In this document: positions 26,826-35,962 of the stretch, one piece after another | Numbering within the stretch: position 1 is the stretch's first letter | How the letters are laid out: every line of letters starts with the position of its first letter | Source: an uncultured Hymenobacter sp. | Lineage (GTDB): Bacteria > Bacteroidota > Bacteroidia > Cytophagales > Hymenobacteraceae | Direction of reading: 5' to 3' | NCBI GenBank assembly: GCA_913776615.1 | Contig: CAJYPK010000047.1 | Coordinates: forward strand, 62,001-126,000 | DNA: 64,000 bases | Program-made: the position numbers and the translations under genes | Notes under the pieces: generated by a model | The model's input: the letters and a program-made list of their open reading frames with translations, nothing else | The model's database searches: none | Told to the model about the DNA's origin: nothing

Positions 26826-27485
26826 ATGAGAGTCCGCTTTGTTGTAACAGCTATTTTTCTTTTGCTTGCTAATAGCGTATTTGCCCAGGAAAAGTTTCCT
26901 TTTGAAAAAGAAATAAGAGATTATCAACGGCAGGATAGTCTTAGTTTTCCCAAGCTGAATGGTATTCTGTTTATCGGTAGCTCCTCTATTCGCTTGTGGA
27001 ATGATTTAGAACAGCGCTTTCTGACGCAGCCCATTATCAAGCGCGGCGTGGGTGGCTGCGAGATGTGGCAGCTGACGGATTATTATACGCCCTACATTTT
27101 ATTTCCTTATCACCCGCGCAAGGTATTCATCTTCGCCGGCGAGAACGATATCGCCAATGGGAAAACGGGCAAGTTTGTGGCGACGAAATTCAAGGAGCTG
27201 TGGGGCAAGATTAATAAGCAGGCCCCGGCCACGGAGATTTACTTCTTGTCAATCAAGCTGAGTCCGTCGCGTGCGCAATATCGGGAGGAGGTCTTGCAGG
27301 CCAACGCGCTCATCCGGCAGTTTCTGGCGGCTAAGCCTAAAAGCCATTACGTCGATTTGGCCCCGGCTATTTACAAGCCCGGCACTACGCGCTCCGACTC
27401 CGCGCTGTTCAAAGCTGATTATTTGCATCTCAACGCCAAGGGCTACGACAAGTGGCAGGCGGTATTGCAGCCATTGGTGAACTAG
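26826..27485 (+). CDS. Secreted SGNH/GDSL-family hydrolase
   Basis: 219 residues, ATG 26826, signal peptide MRVRFVVTAIFLLLANSVFA. Blocks: I, FIGSSSIRLW with the nucleophile at Ser53; II, Gly in RGVGG; III, GENDI; V, DYLH with Asp198 and His201. Family members are esterases on acetylated sugars or lipids. AT-richer than most of the window, like the start of the upstream gene, which suggests that the pair arrived together. It is directly followed by a broken T9SS-domain relic. Confidence 0.88.
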   Translation: MRVRFVVTAIFLLLANSVFAQEKFPFEKEIRDYQRQDSLSFPKLNGILFIGSSSIRLWNDLEQRFLTQPIIKRGVGGCEMWQLTDYYTPYILFPYHPRKVFIFAGENDIANGKTGKFVATKFKELWGKINKQAPATEIYFLSIKLSPSRAQYREEVLQANALIRQFLAAKPKSHYVDLAPAIYKPGTTRSDSALFKADYLHLNAKGYDKWQAVLQPLVN

Positions 27486-27513
27486 CCCTTGCGGCGGGCC
27501 TGCACAAAAAACG

Positions 27514-28059
27514 GCCAGCAGCCCGGCCGGCAGCAGCTACTTCGTAGCCGAGCTGAGCGTGGCCGACTACCTCAGCGAGTTTTACCTGCTGGGTAATGAG
27601 GGTAGCGCCCCGCTGCCCGTTCGGCTGCCGGCCTTCGAGGCCCAGGCCGCTGGCCCGGCGGCCGTGCGCCTGAGCCGGGCCATGGCCAGCGAGGCCGGCA
27701 GTGCTCACTTCGAGGTACAGCGTCGCGCCAAGGGCGGTGCCTGGGATGCGCTGGGCCGGGTGGTAGCAGCGCCGTGCGCCGCACCTACGCCTACCTCAAC
27801 GCGGGGGCTTCGGCTGGCCGCAGCTACTACCGCCTGCGCCAGGTCGACCAAGACGGGACGGCTACCTACTCACCCGTGCAGGCCGTTACCTTGGGAGCGG
27901 GCGGGCCGGCGCTGTATCCCAATCCGGCTCTCCACGGGGTGGCCGTGCTCACCGGCACCGCGCCCGGGGCGGGCACGGCCCGACTGGCGGGCCGTGCCCG
28001 CCCCGGGCCTGTACGTGGTGCGCGCCGGTGAGGCCACTCTACGCTTGGCCGTGGAGTAG
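27514..28059 (+). pseudogene. Broken remnant of a T9SS C-terminal region
   Basis: The sequence encodes the same end region as the two large proteins downstream (LPVRLPAFEAQ, SAHFEVQRR, SYYRLRQVDQDGTATYSP, LYPNPALHG, APGLYVVRAGEATLRLAVE). It lacks any start or N-terminal part and changes frame near 27770 and again near 27985-28000. It is therefore a dead, left-truncated copy. It ends with the usual VE-stop at 28057-28059. Confidence 0.85.
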
Positions 28060-28085
28060 TCGCCCGCCGCAAGCACAAGTAGCTG

Positions 28086-28136
28086 GCCCACGCAAAGGGG
28101 CCGTTTCCTGCCCGGAAGCGGCCCCTTTGCGTGGGC
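28086..28136. terminator. Perfect 18-bp hairpin
   Basis: GCCCACGCAAAGGGGCCG (28086-28103) pairs with 28119-28136. It lies 26 bases after the relic's stop and lacks a strong T-tract, so termination is probable but not certain. The rest of 28060-28465 has no gene. Confidence 0.6.
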
Positions 28137-28405
28137 GGGCCGGGTGGACCTAGCCAGGTAAGCAGCGGCCGTCTTCGAGCGGGCCTTGGTAAAAGGGGCT
28201 GATCCCGGGTGGGTAGTCAGCTATAAAGTACTTTTAGAGATAGGTAATAACGCTTACAAAATTGTAAATTATTATGTCAGCCTGCCTGCTATATTTTGCG
28301 GCGGGTTAGTTGGAAGAGTCGTTGCGGCGATAGTGTGCACGTATAATCAGTAAGTTAGAGGAATAATTTCGCCTATGTGCGGTGTGGCTGGTCGTTGTCA
28401 GTCTC

Positions 28406-28413
28406 TACATTTG
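28406..28413 (+). promoter_or_regulatory. Candidate -7 box TACATTTG
   Basis: Exact TAnnTTTG match, 53 bases before the ATG at 28466; no good TTTG at -33. Likely promoter of the SBBP-repeat protein. Confidence 0.5.
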
Positions 28414-28465
28414 TAGAACTATTGCGAGTGACTATTTTTCATTTGCTCTCCTTTTTTCTGTTATT

Positions 28466-31400
28466 ATGAACTGTGCGCTACGCGTGGCCTTTGGGGGCCG
28501 CGCTTCTTGCTGGCTGCTCTGGGGAATGGCCCTACTACTCACCACCGGTCTGTCGGCCCGCGCCCAGGCTCCCGGTTGGACCGGGGCCATCCCCGGCAGC
28601 TTCACCCAGGCCAGCGGCACGAGCCAGGTGCAGGCCGCGGCTACCGATGCCAGCGGCAACGTCTTCGTGACGGGTTACTTTACGGGGAGCGTGACCTTTG
28701 GCGGCACTGTACTCAACAACGCGGGCAATGCGGGCGGTGCTGACCTGTTTGTGGCCAAGTACGTGCCGGCCACCGGTACCTGGGCCTGGGCCGCCAGCGC
28801 GGGGGGCTCCCTTGACGACCGAGGGCTGGCCATTGCCGTGAGTGGCAGCAGTGTGTACGTGACGGGCAATATCACCAATAGTGGCGGCAGCAACAACGCC
28901 AGCGCCGTGTTCTTTGGCGACAGTGGCGGCGGGGCCGGCAGCCGCCCCCAGCTCGGGACCAGTAATTTAGCTAGCAGTGACCTCGTGCTGGCCAAGTACA
29001 CCGACAACGGCAGCACGGCTACGTTCCAGTGGAGCCAGGTGGGCGGCGGCGGTGGTGATGACCAGGGCCTGGGCGTGGCTGTGAGCGGTAGTAGCGTGTA
29101 CGTGACGGGCAGTATCACCAATACCAACGCCAGCAACAACGACAACGTGGTGGTGTTCGGAGGCAGCGGTACCACGCGGGGCAACAGGCCGCAGCTCGGG
29201 GCCAGCAGTAGCAATAGCCAGGACCTCGTGCTGGCCAAATACACCGACAACGGCAGTACGGGCACCTTCCAATGGAGCCAGGTAGGCGGGGGCACCAGCC
29301 AGGACGTGGGCACCGGCGTGGCCGTGAGCGGGAACAACGTGTACGTGACGGGTAGTATCGTCAATACTAACGCCAGCAACAACGACAACGCGGTGGTATT
29401 CGGGGGCAGCGGTACCACGCGGGGCAACAGCCCGCAACTCGGAGCCTGCACCGGCAACATCGCTGGCCAGGACCTGTTGCTGGCTAAGTACACCGACAAC
29501 GGCAGCACGGGTGCCTTCCAGTGGAGCCAGGTGGGCGGGGGGACCAGAGCCGACGTGGGCACCGGGGTGGCCGTGAGTGGTAGCAGCGTGTACGTGACGG
29601 GTAGTATCACCAATACCAACGCCAGCAACAACGCCAGCGTGGTGGTGTTCGGGGGCAGCGGTACTACGCGGGGCAACAGCCCGCAGCTTGGAGCCAGCAG
29701 TAGCAATAGCCAGGACCTCGTGCTGGCCAAATACACCGACAACGGCAGCACGGGCACCTTTCAGTGGAGCCAGGTGGGCGGGGGTACGGCCAACGACGCG
29801 GGCAACGGCCTGGTTGTGAGCGGCAGCAACGTATACGTGACGGGCTATATCACCAATAGCAACGCCAGCAATAACGCCACTACGGTAGTGTTTGGGGGTA
29901 GTGGCACCACGGCCGGCAGTAGCCCCCAGCTCGGGGCCAGTAGTGCTATCACGAATGATGTGTTGCTGGCCAAATACGCCGACAATGGCAGCACGGGCAC
30001 TTTCCAGGGGAGCCAGGTGGGGGGAGGTACTGGTACTGACATTGGTTATGGCGTGGCCGTGAGTACGCCGGCTGGTGGGGGCAGCCCCAGTGTGTATGCG
30101 GTAGGCTCCGTCAGTAACGGCACCCGTGTCAATTTCGGGGGGGTGGGCACCGATGCCCTGCGGGGCACCTTCGCCCTCCGAGCCGTGCTGATGTCAGCCA
30201 CCGACGCGGGCTGGCAGGAGGTGGTGGCGGCCTACAACGGGGGTACGAGCACGACGTGGGCCGTGGCTACCGATGCCAGTGGCAACGTCTTCGTGACGGG
30301 TACCTTCACGGGGAGCGTGACCTTCGGAAGCACCGTGCTCAGCAGTGCGGGCGACAATGACCTGTTCGTGGCCAAGTGGGTGCCGGCTACTAGTACTTGG
30401 GCCTGGGCCACCAGCGCGGGCGGCACTGGCCCCGACGTGGGCGTCGGGGTGGCCGTGAGTGGCAGCAGCGTGTACGTGACGGGCTACGTTTCCAATAGCA
30501 ACGCCAGCGGCAATGCCAATGCGGTGTTCTTTGGCGACAGCGGGGGCGGTGCCAGCAGCCCCCAGCTCGGGGCCAGCAACACTGCTGGCCTAGACCTCGT
30601 GCTGGCCAAATACACCGACAACGGCAGCACGGCTACGTTCCGGTGGAGCCAGGTAGGCGGGGGCACGGGCACCGACGCGGGCAACGGCGTGGCCGTGAGC
30701 GGTAGCAGCGTGTACGTGACGGGTTACATTCGAAACAGCATCGGCAACTCCAACGCGGTGGTATTCGGGGGCAGCGGTGTTACGCGGGGTACTAGTACGC
30801 AGCTTGGGGTCAACGACGATAGTAATAACCTTGTGCTGGCTAAGTACACCGACAACGGCAGTACGGGCACTTTCCAGTGGAGCCAAGTGGGTGGGGGTAT
30901 TAGCGCCGTGGGCCAGAGCGTGGCCGTGAGTAGCAGCAGCGTGTACGTGACGGGCTATAGCTCCATCAGCAACGCCAACGGGGGGGGAATGACGTTCGGA
31001 GGCAGCGGCACTACAATGGGTAACCGCACCCAGCTCGGGGCCAGTAGTAATACTAGCATTGATATGGTACTGGCTAAATACACCGACAACGGCAGTACGG
31101 GCACTTTCCAGTGGAGCCAGGTAGGCGGGGGCACCGGCCAGGATGTGGGCAACGGCGTGGCCGTGAGCGGCAGCAGCGTATACGTGACGGGCAGTATCAT
31201 GAATAGCAACGCCAGCAACAACGCCAATGCGGTGGTGTTCGGGGGCAGTGGCACTACGTTGGGCAACAGCCCGCAGCTCGGGGCCAGCAGTACCGTTAGC
31301 CAGGATATCTTGCTGGCTAAGTACACCGACAACGGCAGCGCGGGCGCCTTCCAGTGGAGCCAGGTGGGCGGGGGTACCAACTCCGACGCGTGCAACGGCG

Positions 31401-32290
31401 TGGCCGCGAGTGGCAGCAGCGTGTACGTCACGGGCTCTATGACCAATAGTAATGCCGGTAGCAACTCCAGCACGATGGTGTTCGGGGGCAGCGGCACCAC
31501 GCTGGGCAACAGCCCGCAGCTCGGGGCCAGCAGCACAGCTGGCCAGGACCTCGTGCTGGCTAAGTACACCGACAACGGCAGTACGGGCACCTTCCAGTGG
31601 AGCCAGGTGGGCGGCGGCGCCAATACTGATATCGGCTACGGGGTGGCCGTGAGCGGGCAGAACGTATACGCGGCGGGCTACGTCACACCCGGCGCTACCT
31701 TCGGCAGTACCAACTTGACCGCCCCGACGCGCGCCAGCCTCAACGTGCTGACGCGCGCCCAGGACAATGCCCTGACCCCGCTGCCCGTGCAGCTGGCGGC
31801 CTTTGCCGCCCGGCCCGCCGGCCCGGCCGCGGCGCAGCTCACCTGGGCCACGGCCAGCGAAGTCAACAGCGCCCACTTCGAGGTGCAGCGCAGCCCCGAC
31901 GGCACCACCTGGGCCACGCTGGGCCGGGTGGCGGCGGCGGGCAGCAGCGCCACGCCCCGGGCCTACGCCTACCTCGACGCGGCCGCCCCGGCCGGGCGCA
32001 GCTACTACCGCCTGCGCCAGATCGACCAGGATGGCACGGCCGCCCACTCACCCGTGCAGACGGTGGTGCTGGGCGGCGCGGGCCTGGCCCTCTACCCCAA
32101 CCCGGCCCCGGGCGCGGCGACGCTCGTGGGGGCGGGTGCCGGTATGCTCGTGCAGGTGCTCGACGCGCTGGGCCGGGCCGTGGCTACGGCCCGGGCCGAC
32201 GCGGCGGGTACGGCCCGGCTGGCGGGCCTGGCCCCGGGCCTGTATGTGGTGCGCGCCGGCCAGCAGGCCCTGCGCCTGACGGTGGAATAA
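28466..32290 (+). CDS. T9SS-exported SBBP-repeat beta-propeller protein
   Basis: 1274 residues from ATG 28466, with signal peptide (LLWGMALLLTTGLSARA). The body has ten near-identical units of about 70-80 residues, each with AKYTDNGSTGTFQWSQVGGG, GVAVSGSSVYVTG and FGGSGTT. Two five-unit blocks each open with ATDASGNVFVTG.FTGSVTFG and end with a TDIGYGVAVS unit, so the array arose by duplication of a block. From about residue 1105 follows the standard tail: LPVQLAAFAA, a fibronectin-like segment (HFEVQRSPDGTTW, SYYRLRQIDQDG) and the T9SS sorting domain (LALYPNPAPG ... GLYVVRAGQQALRLTVE). Cell-surface or secreted; probably an adhesin or binding scaffold. No catalytic motif is seen. Confidence 0.9.
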   Translation: MNCALRVAFGGRASCWLLWGMALLLTTGLSARAQAPGWTGAIPGSFTQASGTSQVQAAATDASGNVFVTGYFTGSVTFGGTVLNNAGNAGGADLFVAKYVPATGTWAWAASAGGSLDDRGLAIAVSGSSVYVTGNITNSGGSNNASAVFFGDSGGGAGSRPQLGTSNLASSDLVLAKYTDNGSTATFQWSQVGGGGGDDQGLGVAVSGSSVYVTGSITNTNASNNDNVVVFGGSGTTRGNRPQLGASSSNSQDLVLAKYTDNGSTGTFQWSQVGGGTSQDVGTGVAVSGNNVYVTGSIVNTNASNNDNAVVFGGSGTTRGNSPQLGACTGNIAGQDLLLAKYTDNGSTGAFQWSQVGGGTRADVGTGVAVSGSSVYVTGSITNTNASNNASVVVFGGSGTTRGNSPQLGASSSNSQDLVLAKYTDNGSTGTFQWSQVGGGTANDAGNGLVVSGSNVYVTGYITNSNASNNATTVVFGGSGTTAGSSPQLGASSAITNDVLLAKYADNGSTGTFQGSQVGGGTGTDIGYGVAVSTPAGGGSPSVYAVGSVSNGTRVNFGGVGTDALRGTFALRAVLMSATDAGWQEVVAAYNGGTSTTWAVATDASGNVFVTGTFTGSVTFGSTVLSSAGDNDLFVAKWVPATSTWAWATSAGGTGPDVGVGVAVSGSSVYVTGYVSNSNASGNANAVFFGDSGGGASSPQLGASNTAGLDLVLAKYTDNGSTATFRWSQVGGGTGTDAGNGVAVSGSSVYVTGYIRNSIGNSNAVVFGGSGVTRGTSTQLGVNDDSNNLVLAKYTDNGSTGTFQWSQVGGGISAVGQSVAVSSSSVYVTGYSSISNANGGGMTFGGSGTTMGNRTQLGASSNTSIDMVLAKYTDNGSTGTFQWSQVGGGTGQDVGNGVAVSGSSVYVTGSIMNSNASNNANAVVFGGSGTTLGNSPQLGASSTVSQDILLAKYTDNGSAGAFQWSQVGGGTNSDACNGVAASGSSVYVTGSMTNSNAGSNSSTMVFGGSGTTLGNSPQLGASSTAGQDLVLAKYTDNGSTGTFQWSQVGGGANTDIGYGVAVSGQNVYAAGYVTPGATFGSTNLTAPTRASLNVLTRAQDNALTPLPVQLAAFAARPAGPAAAQLTWATASEVNSAHFEVQRSPDGTTWATLGRVAAAGSSATPRAYAYLDAAAPAGRSYYRLRQIDQDGTAAHSPVQTVVLGGAGLALYPNPAPGAATLVGAGAGMLVQVLDALGRAVATARADAAGTARLAGLAPGLYVVRAGQQALRLTVE

Positions 32291-32359
32291 GGCAGGGGCG
32301 AGGGGTAAGCTTGCCACCAGGCAAACGCTTGGCGAGTTTAGCCAACTCCCGTTGGCCAG

Positions 32360-32394
32360 CCGCTGCTGGGGCGACGTTGCCGCCCCAGCAGCGG
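32360..32394 (+). terminator. 14-bp GC hairpin after the SBBP gene
   Basis: CCGCTGCTGGGGCG (32360-32373) pairs with 32381-32394 around a 7-base loop, 70 bases after the stop. There is no T-tract, so it may be an RNA-stabilising or Rho-dependent end. The remainder of 32291-32654 shows no gene. Confidence 0.5.
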
Positions 32395-32654
32395 CAGCCT
32401 GTCAAGAAAAAGGGCGGGGCGGTAATGGCCTAAAGCGGATTAGCGGTCAAGGGGCGCTACTGATAACCCGGGCCCCACGCCGGTACTTCCCGCCTGCTAC
32501 TCCGCGCCGGCCCCGTCGGGCTGGCCGACGGGCGTGTACGCAATGCCCGCCCAGGGCCAGCGCAGCCTACACTTGATGGTGGCGCATGGTGAAGCGCCTG
32601 AGAAGTGCAGGTGTCCCAGTCGGCTTGCTTGCGGGCGCGGGGAAAAAACTCAAG

Positions 32655-32686
32655 TTTGCAGTCAACTAAGCGGTTGGGTACTTTTG
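32655..32686 (+). promoter_or_regulatory. Complete Bacteroidota promoter TTTG-N20-TACTTTTG
   Basis: A TTTG at 32655-32658 and TACTTTTG at 32679-32686 are separated by 20 bases, the known -33/-7 layout of the Bacteroidota housekeeping sigma factor. Expected transcription start is about 32690-32693, which is at the foot of the hairpin 32689-32720. Confidence 0.7.
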
Positions 32687-32688
32687 CG

Positions 32689-32720
32689 AAGGCCCGTCGG
32701 CTAACCTCGACGGGCCTTTT
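32689..32720 (+). terminator. Terminator-like hairpin at the transcript 5' end
   Basis: AAGGCCCGTCG (32689-32699) pairs with CGACGGGCCTT (32708-32718), followed by T residues. It looks like an intrinsic terminator, yet sits right after the promoter and 20 bases before the start codon of the RCC1 protein. It may be a 5' stabilising stem, an attenuator, or the end of a tiny transcript. Confidence 0.55.
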
Positions 32721-32739
32721 CTCGTCTCTTTCCCCCGCT

Positions 32740-35532
32740 ATGATGACTCATTTACTCCTGGCTTTGCGCCGGCTGTTGGCCGTGGCGCTGCTTCTCCTCC
32801 CTGCCCTGGTGCGTGCCCAGGTGCTGTCCGGTACCTTCGCTACCGGCCGTAATCACTCGCTCAGCGTCCACGACGACGGTACGCTGTGGACCATTGGCAA
32901 CAACGACACCGGCCAGCTCGGTACGGGTACCACCACTGCCAGCGCCACCTGGGTGCAAGTGGGTTCGGCTACCAACTGGGTGATGGTCGCGGCGGGTGTT
33001 GACTACAGCCTGGGCCTGCGGGCCGACGGCACGCTCTGGGCCTGGGGCCGCAACGACAGCGGGCAGCTGGGCATTACGACGAATAGCGGCACCGCCGCCG
33101 CCAACCCAACGCCCGCCCGGGTGTCCGGTACCTACACCCAGGTAGCCGCCGGCGGCTACCACAGCCTGGGCCTGCGGGCCGACGGCACGCTCTGGGCCTG
33201 GGGCCGCAACGACAGCGGACAATTGGGCAATACGACCAACAACGGCACCACCGCCGCCAATGCCACGCCCACCCAGGTGCCCGGCACGGGCTACACCCAG
33301 GTGGCCGCCAGCACCTCCCACAGCCTGGCCCTGCGGGCCGATGGCAGCCTCTGGGCCTGGGGCAGCAACCAGTACGGCCAGCTCGGCCTCGCCGCTACCA
33401 GTGGTAGTACCGGGGCCAACCCCACGCCAACCCAGGTGGCGGGAACCTACATCGAGGTGGCCGCGGGCGGCGCCCACAGCCTGGCCCTGCAGGCCGATGG
33501 CAGCCTCTGGGCCTGGGGTAGCAACCAATACGGCCAGCTCGGCAGCATGCTCAGTAGCGGTACCCTCACCGCTACGCCGACGCAGGTGGCCGGTACGTAC
33601 ACCCGGGTGGCGGCCGGCGAGGCGCACAGCCTGGCCCTGCGCGTCGATGGGGCGCTGTGGGCCTGGGGCAGCAACCAGTACGGCCAGCTCGGCATTCCCA
33701 CCAATAATGGCACCACCGCTGCCAATTCCACCCCCGCGCTGGTAACCGGTACCTACGTGCAGGTAGCCAGCGGTAGCAATGGCAGCCTGGCCTTGCAAGC
33801 CGATGGCACCCTCTACGGCTGGGGCTCGAACAGCTACGGCCTGCTGCGCTCGGCCGCCAGCAGTAGCTCCCCGGTACCGGCAGCCATCGGCAGCGCCTTG
33901 CCCACGCGCAGTATCACGATGGGGGGCAGCTTCGGGCTGGCCGTGCGGGCCGACGGTACCCTCTGGGGCTGGGGCAGTAATGGCAGCGGCCAGCTGGGGC
34001 AGAATCCGAGTGTATTGTCCCAAAGCACAAGCCCGGTAAGAATAGGCACCGACAACGACTGGGTAATGGTGGCGGCCGGCACCAGCTTCGCGCTGGGCCT
34101 GAAGGATGACGGCCGCCTCTACGCCTGGGGCCAGAACCGGTACGGCCAGCTCGGCAGCAGCACCAACAATGGCACCAACACCCCCGTCTTCACCCCGACG
34201 CTGGTGGGGAGCGGCTACAAATACATTGCGGCGGGCTTCATGCACAGCCTGGGCGTGCAGGCCGATGGGGGGCTGCTGGCCTGGGGCTACAACTTCTACG
34301 GCCAAATAGCCAATCCGGCCCCGGCCAGCCAGGGCACGGCTGCCAATCCGACGCCCCGTCTAGTGGGGACTGGCTACGTGACGGCAGCCGGCGGCACCTT
34401 TTTCAGTCTGGGGCTGCGGGCCGATGGGATAGCCTACGCCTGGGGAGCCAACGACCGGGGGCAGTTTGGCAACGCTACCAACGCCGGTTCGGGAGCCATC
34501 AACGCCACGCCCACGGCCGTGACCGGCGGGCCCTACGTGGCCCTGGCGGTGGGCGGTAGCCACAGCCTGGGGCTGCTAGCCGACGGTACGGCCTATGCCT
34601 GGGGCAACAATGCCAGCGGGCAGCTCGGCAGCTCACCCAACGGCGCGGTCAACGCCACGCCCGTGGCCGTAGCGGGCCAGTACGCGAGCATCGCGGCGGG
34701 CAATCAGCACAGCCTGGGCCGCCGGGCCGACGGCACGCTCTTTACCTGGGGGGCTAATACTGGCAGCCAGCTGGCCCGGCCCACGGCCACCGCGTCTACG
34801 CCCACGCAGGAGGCTACGGCTGGCACGGGCTGGACCACCCTGGCCACGAGCAGCGCCGCCAACTCCACGCTCGTGCGCACGGCCTCGGGTTTGGTCTTTG
34901 CCAGCGCCGGCCAAAACGAGAGCGGCCAGCTCGGCGACGGCACCACGACCAACGCCCCGCGCCTCGACCGCCTCAGCCCCCTGCGCAGCTTGCAGCCCTT
35001 GCCCGTGCAGCTGACGACTTTCACGGCGACCCTCACCAGCCCCGTCGCCGTGGGGCTGGCCTGGGCCACGGCCAGCGAAGTCACCAGCGCCCGCTTCGAG
35101 GTGCAACGCAGCCTCGACGGGACCGCCTGGGCTACGATTGGTACGGTAGCGGCGGCGGGCACCAGCGTCACGGCCCGCACGTATGCCCTCACCGATGCTA
35201 GCCTGCCAGCCGGGGCCAGTTCACTCTACTATCGCCTGCGCCAAGTCGACCAAGATGGGAAGACCGCGTACTCCGCCGTGCGGACGGTGGCGCTGGCCAG
35301 TACCGGCGCCGGCCTGAGCCTGTATCCCAACCCGGCCGTGAGCGGCGCGGCTACCCTTACGGGGGTGGCACCCGGCACGGCGGTAAAAGTACTCGATGCG
35401 CTCGGCCGCCCGGTGGCTTCGGCCACGGCCGATGAAGCCGGTTCGGTAGCGCTGGCTTTGCCGCCCGGGCTGGCGGCCGGGGTGTACGTGGTGCGCGCCG
35501 GCCAGCGGGCCATCCGCCTCGCGGTAGAGTAG
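32740..35532 (+). CDS. T9SS-exported RCC1-repeat protein, two seven-blade propellers
   Basis: 930 residues from ATG 32740 (a second ATG follows at 32743), with signal peptide (LLAVALLLLPALVRAQ). Fourteen RCC1-type units carry the pattern DGTLWAWG..(N)..GQLG, from TLWTIGNNDTGQLG near the start to VFASAGQNESGQLG near residue 760. Fourteen is twice the seven blades of a closed RCC1 propeller. The tail has LPVQLTTFTATL, a fibronectin-like piece (ARFEVQRSLDGTAW, LYYRLRQVDQDG) and the T9SS sorting domain (LSLYPNPAVSG ... GVYVVRAGQRAIRLAVE). Surface-exposed or secreted; possible roles are binding or inhibition of other proteins. It has its own promoter. Confidence 0.9.
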   Translation: MMTHLLLALRRLLAVALLLLPALVRAQVLSGTFATGRNHSLSVHDDGTLWTIGNNDTGQLGTGTTTASATWVQVGSATNWVMVAAGVDYSLGLRADGTLWAWGRNDSGQLGITTNSGTAAANPTPARVSGTYTQVAAGGYHSLGLRADGTLWAWGRNDSGQLGNTTNNGTTAANATPTQVPGTGYTQVAASTSHSLALRADGSLWAWGSNQYGQLGLAATSGSTGANPTPTQVAGTYIEVAAGGAHSLALQADGSLWAWGSNQYGQLGSMLSSGTLTATPTQVAGTYTRVAAGEAHSLALRVDGALWAWGSNQYGQLGIPTNNGTTAANSTPALVTGTYVQVASGSNGSLALQADGTLYGWGSNSYGLLRSAASSSSPVPAAIGSALPTRSITMGGSFGLAVRADGTLWGWGSNGSGQLGQNPSVLSQSTSPVRIGTDNDWVMVAAGTSFALGLKDDGRLYAWGQNRYGQLGSSTNNGTNTPVFTPTLVGSGYKYIAAGFMHSLGVQADGGLLAWGYNFYGQIANPAPASQGTAANPTPRLVGTGYVTAAGGTFFSLGLRADGIAYAWGANDRGQFGNATNAGSGAINATPTAVTGGPYVALAVGGSHSLGLLADGTAYAWGNNASGQLGSSPNGAVNATPVAVAGQYASIAAGNQHSLGRRADGTLFTWGANTGSQLARPTATASTPTQEATAGTGWTTLATSSAANSTLVRTASGLVFASAGQNESGQLGDGTTTNAPRLDRLSPLRSLQPLPVQLTTFTATLTSPVAVGLAWATASEVTSARFEVQRSLDGTAWATIGTVAAAGTSVTARTYALTDASLPAGASSLYYRLRQVDQDGKTAYSAVRTVALASTGAGLSLYPNPAVSGAATLTGVAPGTAVKVLDALGRPVASATADEAGSVALALPPGLAAGVYVVRAGQRAIRLAVE

Positions 35533-35591
35533 GGCCGGGGCAGTAGTGGCTATTGCCAACCAGCCGGTACTAGCGAATCGAACACCCACGC

Positions 35592-35869
35592 TATGTACGC
35601 AGGTATAGAAGCTGTTTAGGAGGTGAGTATGGCCTACCGCAAGGACGGTAACGCGGGGTTATGTACGCAGGTATAGAAGCTGTTTAGGAAGTCTGCCTGG
35701 CGGTGGACCCCACCCCCGGCCCCGCTCCTTCGGGAGAGGGGCGCCGACCGACTGGCTACGTCAGCGTACGGTCAGCTCCCCTCTCCCGAAGGGGAGGGGC
35801 CGGGGGTGGGGTTAAGCGGGCGAACTAAGCCGAGGAGTGTTCACTTGAAAAGTACTTCCTAAACAGCTT
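35592..35869. repeat. Composite repeat: direct repeats plus terminal inverted repeats around a palindrome
   Basis: A 30-bp direct repeat (TATGTACGCAGGTATAGAAG...) occurs at 35592-35621 and 35660-35689. Its end AAGCTGTTTAGGAAGT is mirrored at 35854-35869. Inside lies a palindrome 35708-35812 with arms CCCCACCCCCGGCCCCGC and CTCCCGAAGGGGAGGGG, similar in style to the 1367/8401/20492 family. The outline resembles a MITE with 16-bp terminal inverted repeats that carries another repeat. No transposase is present. Confidence 0.7.
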
Positions 35870-35905
35870 CATATTCTACCTGCGAAATCGCTGCAAGCAG
35901 CAGGT

Positions 35906-35937
35906 AAAAAGGGCGAGCCAAGCGGCTCGCCCTTTTT
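35906..35937. terminator. Bidirectional rho-independent terminator
   Basis: AAAAAGGGCGAGCC (35906-35919) pairs with 35924-35937, with A-run and T-run on either side. It lies between the plus-strand RCC1 gene and the minus-strand hydrolase and can stop both. Confidence 0.85.
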
Positions 35938-35962
35938 GCGTCGTACCTAACCCGCCGGCCGG

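Noticed and set aside
27559..28059. An intact 166-aa protein after the SGNH gene
   Set aside because: Its middle part is out of frame with the T9SS-tail homology; two frame changes show that it is a relic.
28675..29757. Possible CRISPR-like periodic repeats in the SBBP gene
   Set aside because: The repeats are about 225 bp, in frame and protein-coding, without spacers.
32752..34305. 517-codon minus-strand frame opposite the RCC1 gene
   Set aside because: Periodic antisense shadow caused by the repeats; no start context or domain.
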